This document shows, one piece after another, positions 41,720 to 55,424 of a stretch of 64,000 nucleotides of DNA. The notes under the pieces were generated by a model, which was given only the letters and a program-made list of their open reading frames with translations, was not told where the DNA came from and did no database searches. Source of the stretch: JAQBQH01 sp035607415 (GTDB taxonomy: Bacteria > Myxococcota_A > Polyangia > Palsa-1104); NCBI GenBank assembly GCA_035607415.1, contig DATNAQ010000118.1, forward strand, positions 1 through 64,000, given 5' to 3'. Within the stretch, counting starts at the first letter, position 1. Each line of letters opens with the position of its first letter. A program made the position numbers and the translations under genes.

Positions 41720-42025
41720 ATGAACCTGAAGAAGATGGTGATGGAGCGCGGGATGAAGCTCATGAGCGATCCGCGGGTCATGAAGCTGATGTCCAATCCC
41801 AAGGTGATGAACGTCGTCATGAAGGGCTTCCAGCTGCGCGGCAAGGCGCAGGCCTCGATCGACCAGCGCGTCGCCTCGCTCGCCAAGACGCTCAAGCTCG
41901 CCACGCGCGAGGAAGTGCGCGATCTGAAGGACACCATCCGCACGCTCGAGCGCGCCCTCAAGGAAGTGCAGGCCGAAGTGCAGAAGGGCAACGGCGCCGG
42001 CAAGGCGTCGAAGCCCGCGTCGTGA
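41720..42025 (+). CDS. Small helical protein with nonapeptide repeat
   Basis: 101 residues from ATG 41720, with GGAG 9 nt upstream. The N-terminus contains two near-identical nonapeptides, MKLMSDPRV and MKLMSNPKV, then MNVVMKG. A probable coiled coil (about 55-90; TREEVRDLKDTIRTLERAL) and a Lys/Gly/Ala tail follow. No signal peptide. The TGA overlaps the GTG of the acetyltransferase gene. The plan is faintly like phasin-type or scaffold helices, but no family can be named. Confidence 0.7.
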   Translation: MNLKKMVMERGMKLMSDPRVMKLMSNPKVMNVVMKGFQLRGKAQASIDQRVASLAKTLKLATREEVRDLKDTIRTLERALKEVQAEVQKGNGAGKASKPAS

Positions 42026-42603
42026 TCGATCCAACCACCCTCCTTACCGACGACAACTTGACCCTGGTGACGCCGCGGCTCCGGCTGCGGCCGATGCGGC
42101 GCGACGACTCCGAAGGGCTGTTCCTCGTCTTCTCCGACGCGACGGCCATGCGCTTCTGGTCGTCGCCGCCGCACGTCTCGCCGCTCGCCACCGCCGAGGT
42201 CATCGAGCGCGCGCAGGTCGCGTTCATGGCCGGCGACGGCATCGAGTGGGCCATCACCCGCGCCGGCGACGACACCGCCGTCGGCAAGATCGGCCACTGG
42301 CGCTGGCAGCGCCCGCACTCGCGCTCGGAGGTCGGCTTCATCCTGCGCCGCGATCTGTGGGGCCAGGGCTTCGCCACCGAGGCGCTCGGCGCCGTCGTCG
42401 AGTGGGGCTTCCGCCGGCTCGAGCTGCACTCGATCGAGGCGCAGCTCGACAGCGAGAACCGCGGCTCGCAGCGCGCGCTCGAGCGCACCGGCTTCGTGCG
42501 CGAGGGTCTGTTGCGTCAGTCGTACTTCGACGGGCACACCTATCGCGACACGCTCGTGTACGGCCTCCTGCGCGGCGACCGTCGGCCGACAACTTCGATC
42601 TAG
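42022..42603 (+). CDS. GNAT family N-acetyltransferase (RimJ/RimL-like)
   Basis: 193 residues, GTG overlapping the previous stop. TPRLRLRPMRRDDSEGLF is the usual first strand and helix, and AVGKIGHWRW leads into the core. LRRDLWGQGFATEALGAVVE is the acetyl-CoA pyrophosphate loop (R/QxxGxG/A) and ENRGSQRALERTGF the final motif. RimJ/RimL-like enzymes acetylate protein N-termini or small amines; the substrate is not known here. Confidence 0.92.
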   Translation: MIDPTTLLTDDNLTLVTPRLRLRPMRRDDSEGLFLVFSDATAMRFWSSPPHVSPLATAEVIERAQVAFMAGDGIEWAITRAGDDTAVGKIGHWRWQRPHSRSEVGFILRRDLWGQGFATEALGAVVEWGFRRLELHSIEAQLDSENRGSQRALERTGFVREGLLRQSYFDGHTYRDTLVYGLLRGDRRPTTSI

Positions 42604-42635
42604 CTCGTCGATCCGGGGTGCCGAGCACCGCTCGC

Positions 42636-42643
42636 AAGGAGGT
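42636..42643 (+). promoter_or_regulatory. Strong Shine-Dalgarno of the TIGR03118 gene
   Basis: AAGGAGGT, a near-perfect anti-16S complement, 5 nt before the ATG at 42649. It contrasts with the many start codons in the window that lack any such site. A GGTGC-CGA-GCACC hairpin (42617-42629) lies just upstream. Confidence 0.8.
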
Positions 42644-42648
42644 GCACC

Positions 42649-43734
42649 ATGCGAGCGTGGTTGCGGACGACGGTGACAGCGGTGGTGATGGCGCTCGGCG
42701 CCACGGCGGTCGCCGGAGAGCCGAGCTTCGAACAGGTCAACCTCGTTTCGGATCAACCGGGACATGCGAAGTTCACCGACGCGGATCTGGTGAACGCGTG
42801 GGGCATCGCCCACAGCCCGACCAGCCCATGGTGGGTGGCGAACAACGGCAGCAACACGGCGACGCTCTACAACGGCGACGGTGACAAGCAGGCGCTCACC
42901 GTCAGCGTGCCCGGCGATCCCACCGGTCAGGTGTTCAACCCGACGAACAAGTTCGTCGTCTCCGACATGAACGGCCACTCGGGACCGTCGGTGTTCATCT
43001 TCGCCACCGAGGACGGCACCGTGCTCGGGTGGAACCCGAACGTGCCGCCGCCGTCGCCGTCGACGCAGGCGTTCGTGATGTACGACGGCAGTGACGAAGG
43101 CGACGTCTACAAGGGCCTCGCGCTGGCCACCGACTGCCACGGACGCTCGCGCCTGTATGCCACCGACTTCCACAACGGGCGCATCGTCGTGCTCGACGAG
43201 AGCTTCGACGAGGTCGAGCTTCCACACCACGCGTTCAAGGATCGCGATCGCAAGGATCCGCTCCCGCGCGGCTACGCGCCCTTCGGCATCGCGGTGTTCG
43301 GGGACCACGTCTTCGTGACCTACGCGCTGCAGGACGCCGACAAGCACGACGACGTCGCCGGGCCGGGCCACGGCTTCATCGACGAGTACGAGCTCGACGG
43401 CGACTTCGTGCGCCGCGTGGCGTCGCGCGGCGTCTTGAACTCACCGTGGGGCCTGGCGCTGGGGCCGCGCTCGTTCGGCATCTTCACGGACGACCTCATC
43501 GTCGGCAATTTCGGCAACGGCAAGATCCACGCCTTCGCGCACGACGGCTGGGGCCGCTACTACTTCGACGGCACGCTCAGCAACAAGCACGGGCGGCCCA
43601 TCGTCATCGACGGGCTGTGGTCGATCATGCCCGGCAACGACGCCGGCGCCGGCTCCTCGCGCGATCTCTTCTTCTCGGCAGGCCCCGACGGCGAAATGCA
43701 CGGCCTGTTCGGCTTCCTCAAGCGCGACTACTAG
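42649..43734 (+). CDS. TIGR03118 family secreted beta-propeller-like protein
   Basis: 361 residues. Signal peptide MRAWLRTTVTAVVMALGATAVAG, then the conserved TIGR03118 order: VNLVSDQPGHAKFTDADLVN, AWGIAHSPTSPWWVANNGS, TATLYNGDG, NPTNKFVVSD, GTVLGWNP, YKGLALA, LYATDFHNGRI, FGIAVFGDHVFVTYA, LNSPWGLAL and LIVGNFGNGKIHAF. The repeats suggest a propeller fold, and the protein is exported. No enzymatic role is established. Its 3' end overlaps a converging gene by 17 nt. Confidence 0.88.
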   Translation: MRAWLRTTVTAVVMALGATAVAGEPSFEQVNLVSDQPGHAKFTDADLVNAWGIAHSPTSPWWVANNGSNTATLYNGDGDKQALTVSVPGDPTGQVFNPTNKFVVSDMNGHSGPSVFIFATEDGTVLGWNPNVPPPSPSTQAFVMYDGSDEGDVYKGLALATDCHGRSRLYATDFHNGRIVVLDESFDEVELPHHAFKDRDRKDPLPRGYAPFGIAVFGDHVFVTYALQDADKHDDVAGPGHGFIDEYELDGDFVRRVASRGVLNSPWGLALGPRSFGIFTDDLIVGNFGNGKIHAFAHDGWGRYYFDGTLSNKHGRPIVIDGLWSIMPGNDAGAGSSRDLFFSAGPDGEMHGLFGFLKRDY

Positions 43735-44236
43735 GCCGCGCGTAGCGCGTCACCGTGCGCACGACGTGATCGGGCGTGATCGGCGTCAGGCGATAACGGT
43801 GCGGCCGCTCGGACGTCCCCGCCTCACGCGTCACCGCGTAGTGCGCGCCGTCGATCTCGACGGTGGTGAGCGCGTGCCAGTCGTAGTCGTGCGCGCTCTC
43901 GATGATCCATCCGTCGTCGCGCTCGGTCACGAGATCGTCGGGCCGCTTCTTCCGCGGGCGCATCGCCACCGCCGCGCGCACCGCGACCACCGGCAGCGTC
44001 GAGAACGGCTGGTCCATCGCCGCCGAGAGCACGCGCATCAGGCCCTCGCAGAACAACCACAGCGCCAGCCAGCCCGCCGGCGTGGCGACGAGAAAATAGC
44101 CGAAGTCGGAAGCGCCGTGGACGAATTGCCCCGCCACGTCACCGGCGCCGACGACGTGATGATGCGTGCGCCACGCCACCGCGACGGCGACGCCGGCGGC
44201 CGCCTGCAAGAACCCGGCGGCGATACGCACGAACAT
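43718..44236 (-). CDS. Hypothetical membrane protein
   Basis: 172 residues. N-terminal hydrophobic segment (IAAGFLQAAAGVAVAVAW) and a second (FLVATPAGWLALWLFCEGLMRVL), then after RPRKKRP a soluble beta-rich domain (about 105-170; ITPDHVVRTVTRY at the end). It lies 12 nt downstream of the EF-G gene on the same strand, so the two are probably co-transcribed. No family recognised. Confidence 0.65.
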   Translation of the reverse strand: MFVRIAAGFLQAAAGVAVAVAWRTHHHVVGAGDVAGQFVHGASDFGYFLVATPAGWLALWLFCEGLMRVLSAAMDQPFSTLPVVAVRAAVAMRPRKKRPDDLVTERDDGWIIESAHDYDWHALTTVEIDGAHYAVTREAGTSERPHRYRLTPITPDHVVRTVTRYARPSSRA

Positions 44237-44248
44237 GTGGAGGAGATC

Positions 44249-46311
<2,063 letters not shown>

Positions 46312-46318
<7 letters not shown>

Positions 46319-46341
46319 GAGCCGGGGAGTTTTAGTATGAT
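46312..46341 (+). promoter_or_regulatory. Promoter of the TPR gene, overlapping the EF-G start
   Basis: TTGCCA (46312-46317), an 18-bp spacer and TATGAT (46336-46341). The hexamer ends 9 nt before the ATG at 46351. On the other strand, CATACT/TATCAT in the same bases could serve EF-G. Confidence 0.4.
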
Positions 46342-46350
46342 ATGGGTCCG

Positions 46351-47412
46351 ATGACCAGACTCGCTTGCATCGTAGCAGCTACGTTGGCGCTCACCGCGAC
46401 GGCACGGGCACAGGACTTCGAAGCAGCCGGCAAACACTTCTCGGCCGCGCAGGAGGCCTTCGGCGCCAAGCACTTCAAGACGGCGGCGGCCGAGTTCGAG
46501 GCGGCATACGGAATCACCAAGGATCCGGTGCTGCTCTACAACGTCGCCGAGTCGTACGAAAAGGGCGGCGAAGGCCACAAGGCGGTCGCCAATTACAAGG
46601 CGTATCTGAAGGAGCAGCCCGCGGCGCAGGACAAGGCCGAGGTGCAGCGCCGCATCAAGGCCATCGAGGGCAAGAACTACAAGATCGCCAGCCAGTCGGC
46701 GCCCGGTGACAACCCGCCGACGGCCACCACCGCACCGACGGCGCCGCCACCGACGACGCCCGCGACGCCTCCGCCGACGACGCCGGCGCCGACCACCGCG
46801 CCCGCGACGCCTCCGCCGACGGCGATCACGCCGCCGCCGGTGACCGCGCCGTCGACGGCGCCGACGACGACCGAGCCGGCGCCGACGACGACTCCGCCGG
46901 CGTCGCCGAACGGCACCATGCAGATGACGCCCGAGCCGACGCCGTCGACGCCGCCGCCCGCCGCGACGGCGCCCGAGCCGGCCGCGGTGCCGCAAGCGAC
47001 GCCGCCGCCCGGCCTCATCGACGAGGGCCCGACGACGAAGCTGCGCGTGGCCGCCTGGATCGGCGTCGCCGCGACGCTGGCCGTGCTGACCGCGGGCGCC
47101 ATCTTCGGGCTGTCGGCCGAGTCGCGCGCCGACGAGATCAACCGCCGCCTGACCTTCGTCGACACCAACGGCCAGCCGCACAAGTTCGATCAGTCGACGC
47201 AGAGCGATCTGCAGTCGCTCAACAGCGACGGCCACCTGTACAACAACCTGGCCATCAGCTTCTACACCATCGCCGCCGTCTCGGCGGTCGCCACGGTGAC
47301 GCTGTTCATCGTCGACGCCAAGCGCGGCAAGCCCGAGAAGAAGCAGGCGTGGCACCTCGCTCCCGTGGCCGGCAAGGACGCCGGCGGTCTCGTGCTCGGA
47401 GGATCGTTTTGA
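46351..47412 (+). CDS. TPR protein with Pro/Thr-rich linker and two membrane helices
   Basis: 353 residues from ATG 46351 (another ATG 9 nt earlier). Signal peptide (MTRLACIVAATLALTATARA), TPR-like helices (about 20-105; AGKHFSAAQEAFGAKHFKTA, LLYNVAESYEKGGEGHKAV), then about 110 residues of Pro/Thr/Ala repeats. Two transmembrane helices (AAWIGVAATLAVLTAGAIFG, ISFYTIAAVSAVATVTLFIV) flank a short periplasmic or cytoplasmic loop. Same architecture as the gene at 5905, and likewise coupled to a lipoprotein gene by a TGATG overlap. Function unknown. Confidence 0.75.
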   Translation: MTRLACIVAATLALTATARAQDFEAAGKHFSAAQEAFGAKHFKTAAAEFEAAYGITKDPVLLYNVAESYEKGGEGHKAVANYKAYLKEQPAAQDKAEVQRRIKAIEGKNYKIASQSAPGDNPPTATTAPTAPPPTTPATPPPTTPAPTTAPATPPPTAITPPPVTAPSTAPTTTEPAPTTTPPASPNGTMQMTPEPTPSTPPPAATAPEPAAVPQATPPPGLIDEGPTTKLRVAAWIGVAATLAVLTAGAIFGLSAESRADEINRRLTFVDTNGQPHKFDQSTQSDLQSLNSDGHLYNNLAISFYTIAAVSAVATVTLFIVDAKRGKPEKKQAWHLAPVAGKDAGGLVLGGSF

Positions 47413-47666
47413 TGCGTCGCCTTCTCGCCGTCGCCACGCTCGCCTTCGCCGCCGCCAGCTTCTCGGGCTGCTTCAACGTCGACAAGCCGACCTGCTCGTA
47501 CGCGTGCAGTGACACCACCCCGAAGTGCCCCGACGACTACGAGTGCCGCACCGACGGCTACTGCCACCTGACCGGCACCACCGAAGCCTGCATGTTCTCG
47601 GACGCCTCGGTCCCCATCGACATGTCGATGCCGGCGCCCGCCGATCTGACGCCCCCAAACGACTGA
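47412..47666 (+). CDS. Small cysteine-rich lipoprotein
   Basis: 84 residues. The lipoprotein signal ends in FSGC (Cys near 20). The mature part holds six more closely spaced cysteines (PTCSYACSD, PKCPDDYECR, GYCHLTG, EACMF), an EGF-like or knottin-like density, then an Asp/Pro/Ala tail. ATG overlaps the preceding TGA. Together with the TPR gene it repeats the module at 5905-9302 in miniature. Confidence 0.75.
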   Translation: MRRLLAVATLAFAAASFSGCFNVDKPTCSYACSDTTPKCPDDYECRTDGYCHLTGTTEACMFSDASVPIDMSMPAPADLTPPND

Positions 47667-47730
47667 CGACTTACGCCGCCGTAAGCTACTAAACACGCGA
47701 TCCGATTGGGCGGGCGTGCCCCCCAATACG

Positions 47731-47739
47731 TGGTACAAT
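47731..47739 (+). promoter_or_regulatory. Extended -10 promoter of the double-kinase gene
   Basis: TGGTACAAT is a TGn-extended -10 (TACAAT, five of six). It is 108 nt before the inferred GTG at 47848, so the 5' leader would contain the dispersed repeat copy B. Confidence 0.45.
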
Positions 47740-47757
47740 CTTCGAACGCCCTGCAAT

Positions 47758-47847
47758 GAGCGAGCGCCAGCGAGCGAATGTGAGCGAGGCCGGTGGGGCC
47801 CGCGGATCGATGACGGGCTGCTCACCGTGCACCTGGAAGGTGGACGT

Positions 47848-47852
<5 letters not shown>
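47758..47852 (+). repeat. Dispersed intergenic repeat, copy B
   Basis: Positions 47758-47794 match 23068-23104 with a single change. Later conserved blocks are GCCCGCGGA, GTGCACCTG and the terminal GTGAGC, which is the start of the kinase gene as in copy A. The span from repeat start to start codon is 90 nt here and 86 nt in copy A. Confidence 0.75.
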
Positions 47853-51303
<3,451 letters not shown>

Positions 51304-51328
51304 CCGCGGCGAAACCGCGAATCTGATC

Positions 51329-51334
51329 TAGACT
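51329..51334 (+). promoter_or_regulatory. -10-like element, leaderless mutS2 start
   Basis: TAGACT ends 9 nt before the ATG at 51344. The same hexamer precedes ychF at 55411. No ribosome site. Confidence 0.35.
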
Positions 51335-51343
51335 GCACCCCCG

Positions 51344-53782
51344 ATGATTTCCGAGAAGACCGCCGCCGACCTCGGCTGGCACCGCCTGCTCGACGAGCTG
51401 GCGCGCCGCGCGCAGACCGCGCGCGGACAGGCGCTGGCGCGGGCGTTGCCGCTCTACGATCACCAGGACGCGGCGCGCGCGCGTCACGAGGAAGTGTCCG
51501 AGGCGCGGGCGCTGCGCGACGTCGGCGAGCCGCTGCCGTTCTTCGGGCCCGACTGGGGCGTGCGCGCCGTCGACGAGGCGCTGCAGCGCTCGGGCAAGTC
51601 GGGCGCGCTCGAGCCGCAGGCGCTGCGCGACGTGGCGCTGACGCTGGCCGCGGGCGCGCGCGTGCGGCGCCATCTCGTGGCCCATCGCGAGGCGCCGCGC
51701 CTGCTCGGGCGGGCGGCGCTGATCAGCGATCTCGACGACGTGTCGGGCGCCATCCTCGACAGCTTCGAGGACGGCGGCGGCAACGTGCGGCTCAACGATC
51801 GCGCCTCGCCGGCGCTCGGGGGCCTCCGGCGCAACGCGCTGCGCATTCGCGAGGAGCTGGAGCGCAAGCTCGAGCGGCTGCTCGAGGGCACGCACATCGC
51901 GCCGCATCTGCAGGATCGCTTCTTCACGCAGCGCGAGGAGCGCTACGTGGTGCCGATTCGCGTCGACGCGCGCTCGCAGGTACGCGGCATCGTGCACGGC
52001 ACGTCGCAGTCGGGGCAGACGGTGTTCGTCGAGCCGGAGGACCTGGTCGATCTGAACAATCGGCTCAAGCTGGCCGAGCTCGAGGTGTCGGAGGAGGAGC
52101 GGCGGATCCTGGCCGAGCTGTCGCGGCTCGTCGAGGACGAGCTGCCGAAGATCCACGTGAACCTCGATGTGCTCGCCGAGCTCGACCTCATCGACGCCAA
52201 GGCCAGGCTGTCGGCCGATCTGCGCGCGACGGCGCCGGAGCTGATGGCGCTCGAGGACGAGCTGGCCACGCTCGATCTGCGGCGCGCGCGCCATCCGCTC
52301 ATGATGCTGGCGGAGCTCGGCAAGGACGCGCCGCGGACCATCGTGCCCAACGATGTTGTCCTCGGCGTGGGCGAGACCCTGGTGGTGTCGGGGCCGAACG
52401 CGGGCGGCAAGACGGTGGCGCTCAAGCTGTCGGGGCTGCACGTGCTGATGGCGCGCGCCGGGCTGCACATCCCGGCGCAGGAAGGCTCGCGCGTGCCGTG
52501 GTTCTCGGCGGTGCTCTCGGACATCGGCGACGATCAGAGCATCGAGCGCGATCTGTCGACGTTCTCCGCGCATGTGCTGGCGCTGCAGTCGTTCCTCGGC
52601 GCGGCGACGCGCGGCGTGCTCGTGCTGCTCGACGAGGTCGCCGTCGGCACCGATCCGGCGGAGGGCGCCGCGCTGGCGCAAGCGGTGCTCGAGGCGCTCG
52701 CCGATGGCGGGGCGACGGCGATCGTGACCACGCACTACGATCGCTTGAAGGCGCTGCCCACGAGCGACGAGCGCTTCTTGAACGCGTCGGTCGGCTTCGA
52801 CCTCGAGCGGCTGTTGCCCACCTACGAGCTGCACCTCGGCGTGCCCGGCGCCTCGGGCGCGATCCGCGTCGCCAAGCGGCTCGGCATCGCCGACGCCATC
52901 TGCGCGCGCGCCAGCGAGCTCGCCGGCGCGGGCCAGGCGTCGCTCGAGCAGCTGCTCCTCGACCTCGAGGTCGAGCGCAAGCGCATCGCCGCCGAGCGCG
53001 CCGCGACCGAGGCCGAGCGCGCGGAAGCCGAGCGCAAGCACGCCGAAGCCGAAGCGCGAGCGGCGCAGGCCAAGGAGCGCCTGGAAGCGGCGCGCCGCGG
53101 CGCCCACGACGAAGCGGTGGAGACGCTGCGCCGCGCGCGCGCCGAGCTCGACCGCACCGCGACGGTGCTGCGCCGCCATGTCGGGGACGGCAAGATCACC
53201 TCGGCGGCGGTGCAGGAATCGAAGCGCCAGATCGAAGCCGCGGCGAAGGACGTGCACGCGCACGCGCCGACGCCCCAAGCTCCGCCCGGCCGCCCGGCGA
53301 CGCCAGCCGACCTCAAGCCCGGCGTCGACGTCTGGGTCCGCAAGCTCGGCGCCCGCGCCACGATCGCTGCGCCTCCGAAGGGCAAGCAGGTCGCCGTGCA
53401 GGCCGGCCCGCTCAAGCTCACCGTCACGCTCGACGAGCTCACCGTCCTCGAATCACAACCAAAGCAGCAATCGGCCCGCGCCAAACGCGGCCACAACGCC
53501 TTCGAAGTCCCCGCGCCGCCCAAAGCCCTCGTGCGCGCCGGCTACAACACGCTCGACGTCCGCGGCGAACGCGCCGACGCCGCCCTCGGCCTCGCCGAAA
53601 AATTCCTCGACGACGCGCTCCGCACCGGCAGCGAAGCCGTCTTCCTCATCCACGGCCACGGCACCGGCGCCCTGCGCGACACCCTCCGCCGCGAGCTGGC
53701 CCACTTCCCCGGCGTCTCGCAGGTCCGCCCGGCGACCCCCGAAGAAGGCGGCGACGGCACCACCGTGATTGTGTTGTCGTAG
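51344..53782 (+). CDS. mutS2: MutS2 family ATPase with Smr domain
   Basis: 812 residues, full length. MutS2 lacks mismatch recognition; it acts on branched DNA or on collided ribosomes, depending on species. Lever/core (about 1-330), then the ATPase: Walker A GPNAGGKT (350-357), Walker B LVLLDEVAVGTDPAEGA and the signature region SDIGDDQSIERDLSTFSAH. A charged coiled-coil (about 540-640), a KOW-like segment (PGVDVWVRKLGARATI) and a C-terminal Smr nuclease domain (LDVRGERADAAL..FLIHGHGTGALRDTLRREL) follow. TAGACT lies 9 nt before the ATG. Confidence 0.95.
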   Translation: MISEKTAADLGWHRLLDELARRAQTARGQALARALPLYDHQDAARARHEEVSEARALRDVGEPLPFFGPDWGVRAVDEALQRSGKSGALEPQALRDVALTLAAGARVRRHLVAHREAPRLLGRAALISDLDDVSGAILDSFEDGGGNVRLNDRASPALGGLRRNALRIREELERKLERLLEGTHIAPHLQDRFFTQREERYVVPIRVDARSQVRGIVHGTSQSGQTVFVEPEDLVDLNNRLKLAELEVSEEERRILAELSRLVEDELPKIHVNLDVLAELDLIDAKARLSADLRATAPELMALEDELATLDLRRARHPLMMLAELGKDAPRTIVPNDVVLGVGETLVVSGPNAGGKTVALKLSGLHVLMARAGLHIPAQEGSRVPWFSAVLSDIGDDQSIERDLSTFSAHVLALQSFLGAATRGVLVLLDEVAVGTDPAEGAALAQAVLEALADGGATAIVTTHYDRLKALPTSDERFLNASVGFDLERLLPTYELHLGVPGASGAIRVAKRLGIADAICARASELAGAGQASLEQLLLDLEVERKRIAAERAATEAERAEAERKHAEAEARAAQAKERLEAARRGAHDEAVETLRRARAELDRTATVLRRHVGDGKITSAAVQESKRQIEAAAKDVHAHAPTPQAPPGRPATPADLKPGVDVWVRKLGARATIAAPPKGKQVAVQAGPLKLTVTLDELTVLESQPKQQSARAKRGHNAFEVPAPPKALVRAGYNTLDVRGERADAALGLAEKFLDDALRTGSEAVFLIHGHGTGALRDTLRRELAHFPGVSQVRPATPEEGGDGTTVIVLS

Positions 53783-53791
53783 CTGCTGGAA

Positions 53792-53831
53792 CCTGCTCAA
53801 GCCAGATTCACAAGGAGCTGGCTTGAGCGGG
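53792..53831. terminator. Strong stem-loop between convergent mutS2 and SCP2 genes
   Basis: GCTCAAGCCAG (53795-53805) and CTGGCTTGAGC (53818-53828) are perfectly complementary over 11 bp, extendable to 14 bp with one G-T pair, around a 12-nt loop. It lies between two converging stop codons and can act on both strands, although no T-run follows. Confidence 0.6.
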
Positions 53832-53837
53832 GATGCG

Positions 53838-54458
53838 CTATTTCTGCGTGAAGCGCGGGAGCATGGCCATGGCGAGCTGCATCGCTAGCGAGGTGTCGCC
53901 GCGCAGCGAGATTTTGCCGCTGAAGTAGGCTTCGGGGGGGGCCAGCTTGCGGGCGAGGATCGCGGCGTAGGTGGCGGCGTCGACGGTGATGGTGGCGTCC
54001 TGCTCGGTTTTGCCGGGCTGGGTGCCGAATTTGACGAGCATGCCCCAGGTGCGGCCGTTGTAGCCGGTGACTTCGAAGCGGACCGTGCCCTTGACGGCCG
54101 ACAGGATTTGACGCGAAGCCGGGTCGACGAAGAGCACGTCGAGGGCGGAGGCCTGCGGAGGCGCGAGGTCCACGTTCGCGCCGTCTTCGCCGACGGCGAG
54201 GGCGCGCCAGTCTTGCACCGATTGCCAGAGCTGGACCATCGGCGACGGGCCCGCTTCGCCCGCGGCGCGAACGCTCAGCGTCCCGCCGCGCACGTCGAGG
54301 ACCCACTGCCCGCCGCCCTCGCCCTCCAGATCCACCGCGACGGTGATGTCGGACGCGGCGCGCTTGCCGGCGCCGAACTCGCTGCCGAACTCGCGCGGGA
54401 GCCAATCGGTGAAGAAGCGCGCGGGCGTGATGTCCCGCGGCGGTCGGTTCGCCTGCAT
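53838..54458 (-). CDS. SCP2 sterol-binding domain-like protein
   Basis: 206 residues. Segments ITVAVDLEGEGGGQWVLDVRGG, DATITVDAATYAAILARKLAPPEAYFSGKISLRGD (in parts) and LAMQLAMAMLPRF match the SCP2 fold, which binds lipids or acyl-CoAs. The last motif (Y-F-SGKISLxGD) is particularly typical. No signal peptide is visible, so it is cytoplasmic. It starts 8 nt after the stop of the lipoprotein gene on the same strand, so the two are co-transcribed. Confidence 0.75.
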   Translation of the reverse strand: MQANRPPRDITPARFFTDWLPREFGSEFGAGKRAASDITVAVDLEGEGGGQWVLDVRGGTLSVRAAGEAGPSPMVQLWQSVQDWRALAVGEDGANVDLAPPQASALDVLFVDPASRQILSAVKGTVRFEVTGYNGRTWGMLVKFGTQPGKTEQDATITVDAATYAAILARKLAPPEAYFSGKISLRGDTSLAMQLAMAMLPRFTQK

Positions 54459-54466
54459 CGTTGCTC

Positions 54467-55366
54467 CTATTGGTCTTTGTTGCCCGCGTCGCCGCCGGTG
54501 TCGAGCTGCCACTCGACGCGGATGTGCTGGCGCACGCCGAGCTGCAGCGCCTGCTGCCCGGCGATGGCGCCCTCGGCCTGCGTCATCTGATCCACCGTCG
54601 AGCCGATCATCTTGCCGGCCGCGACGTCGAAGCGATACTCCGCCGAGCTCTTGCCCGACAGCTTCTGCATCGCCGTGCCCTGCGGCCGCTTGCCCTCGAA
54701 GCGCCCTTCGCAGCCGATCACCGCCACGCCGCCGCCCTTGCGCGCGTAGGTGTAATCGTAGTGGACCTCGCCCTCGAACCCCGCCGTCGACGGGATGGGC
54801 ATCGACGTCTTCCAGGTGCCGCCGACGTCGACGTTCTCCTCGGGGAACAGCGCCCCGCGCTGCGCGCCGTAGATGGCGTTGAGCACCGCGCGCGCGGTCG
54901 ACTCGTCGAGCGGCTTGCGCAGCCCCGAGATCGCCACCGCGACGACGTCGCCGCGCTCCTGCCGCTTGAACTGGATCTTCAGCTCGTCGAACACCTGCGC
55001 CATGTCGTCGATCATCTCCTGGCTGGTGCCGGCCGATCCCTCGCCGGCAGCGTCGACGAGCCGCGCCGAGATGAGCATCGAATGATCGGGCGCCACGCTG
55101 TCGACCGTCTCCTCCTCGCCGAAGCTGAAGGTCAGCGTCACCGGCTTGGTCGCGCCGCGCTTGTCGCCCTGGGCCGCCGCCTGCTCCTGCTCGATCGTCA
55201 GCTTGATCTTGCTCTTCGCCGAGTCGCCCGGCTTGGCCTTGAAGCGCAAGAGGTCGCCCTTCGGCGGCGGCGGCGGCGCCGGGGCCGGGGGCGGCGGAGG
55301 CGGCGGCTTGTGGGCGCACGCCATCATTAATAGGGCGCACGCCGCGACGAGATTCCCCCTCTTCAT
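54467..55366 (-). CDS. Proline-rich hypothetical lipoprotein
   Basis: 299 residues. Signal with lipobox LMMAC (Cys 17), then about 18 residues of almost only Pro and Ala. The rest is a large beta-rich domain (LRFKAKPGDSAKSKIKLTIE, VTLTFSFGEEETV, AEYRFDVAAGKMIGSTVDQM) with regular antiparallel strands, like the DUF-type beta-barrel lipoproteins that bind hydrophobic ligands. Next to an SCP2-like protein, a lipid-related role is possible but unproven. No -10-like box or ribosome site stands out. Confidence 0.7.
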   Translation of the reverse strand: MKRGNLVAACALLMMACAHKPPPPPPPAPAPPPPPKGDLLRFKAKPGDSAKSKIKLTIEQEQAAAQGDKRGATKPVTLTFSFGEEETVDSVAPDHSMLISARLVDAAGEGSAGTSQEMIDDMAQVFDELKIQFKRQERGDVVAVAISGLRKPLDESTARAVLNAIYGAQRGALFPEENVDVGGTWKTSMPIPSTAGFEGEVHYDYTYARKGGGVAVIGCEGRFEGKRPQGTAMQKLSGKSSAEYRFDVAAGKMIGSTVDQMTQAEGAIAGQQALQLGVRQHIRVEWQLDTGGDAGNKDQ

Positions 55367-55410
55367 CGTCCGAACTTAAACTTTCGACTTTTCAGTTTCA
55401 ACTTCTGCTT

Positions 55411-55416
55411 TAGACT
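55411..55416 (+). promoter_or_regulatory. -10-like element, leaderless ychF start
   Basis: TAGACT ends 8 nt before the ATG at 55425, in a locally AT-rich patch (55370-55420). No ribosome site. Confidence 0.4.
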
Positions 55417-55424
55417 TCGCCGCC

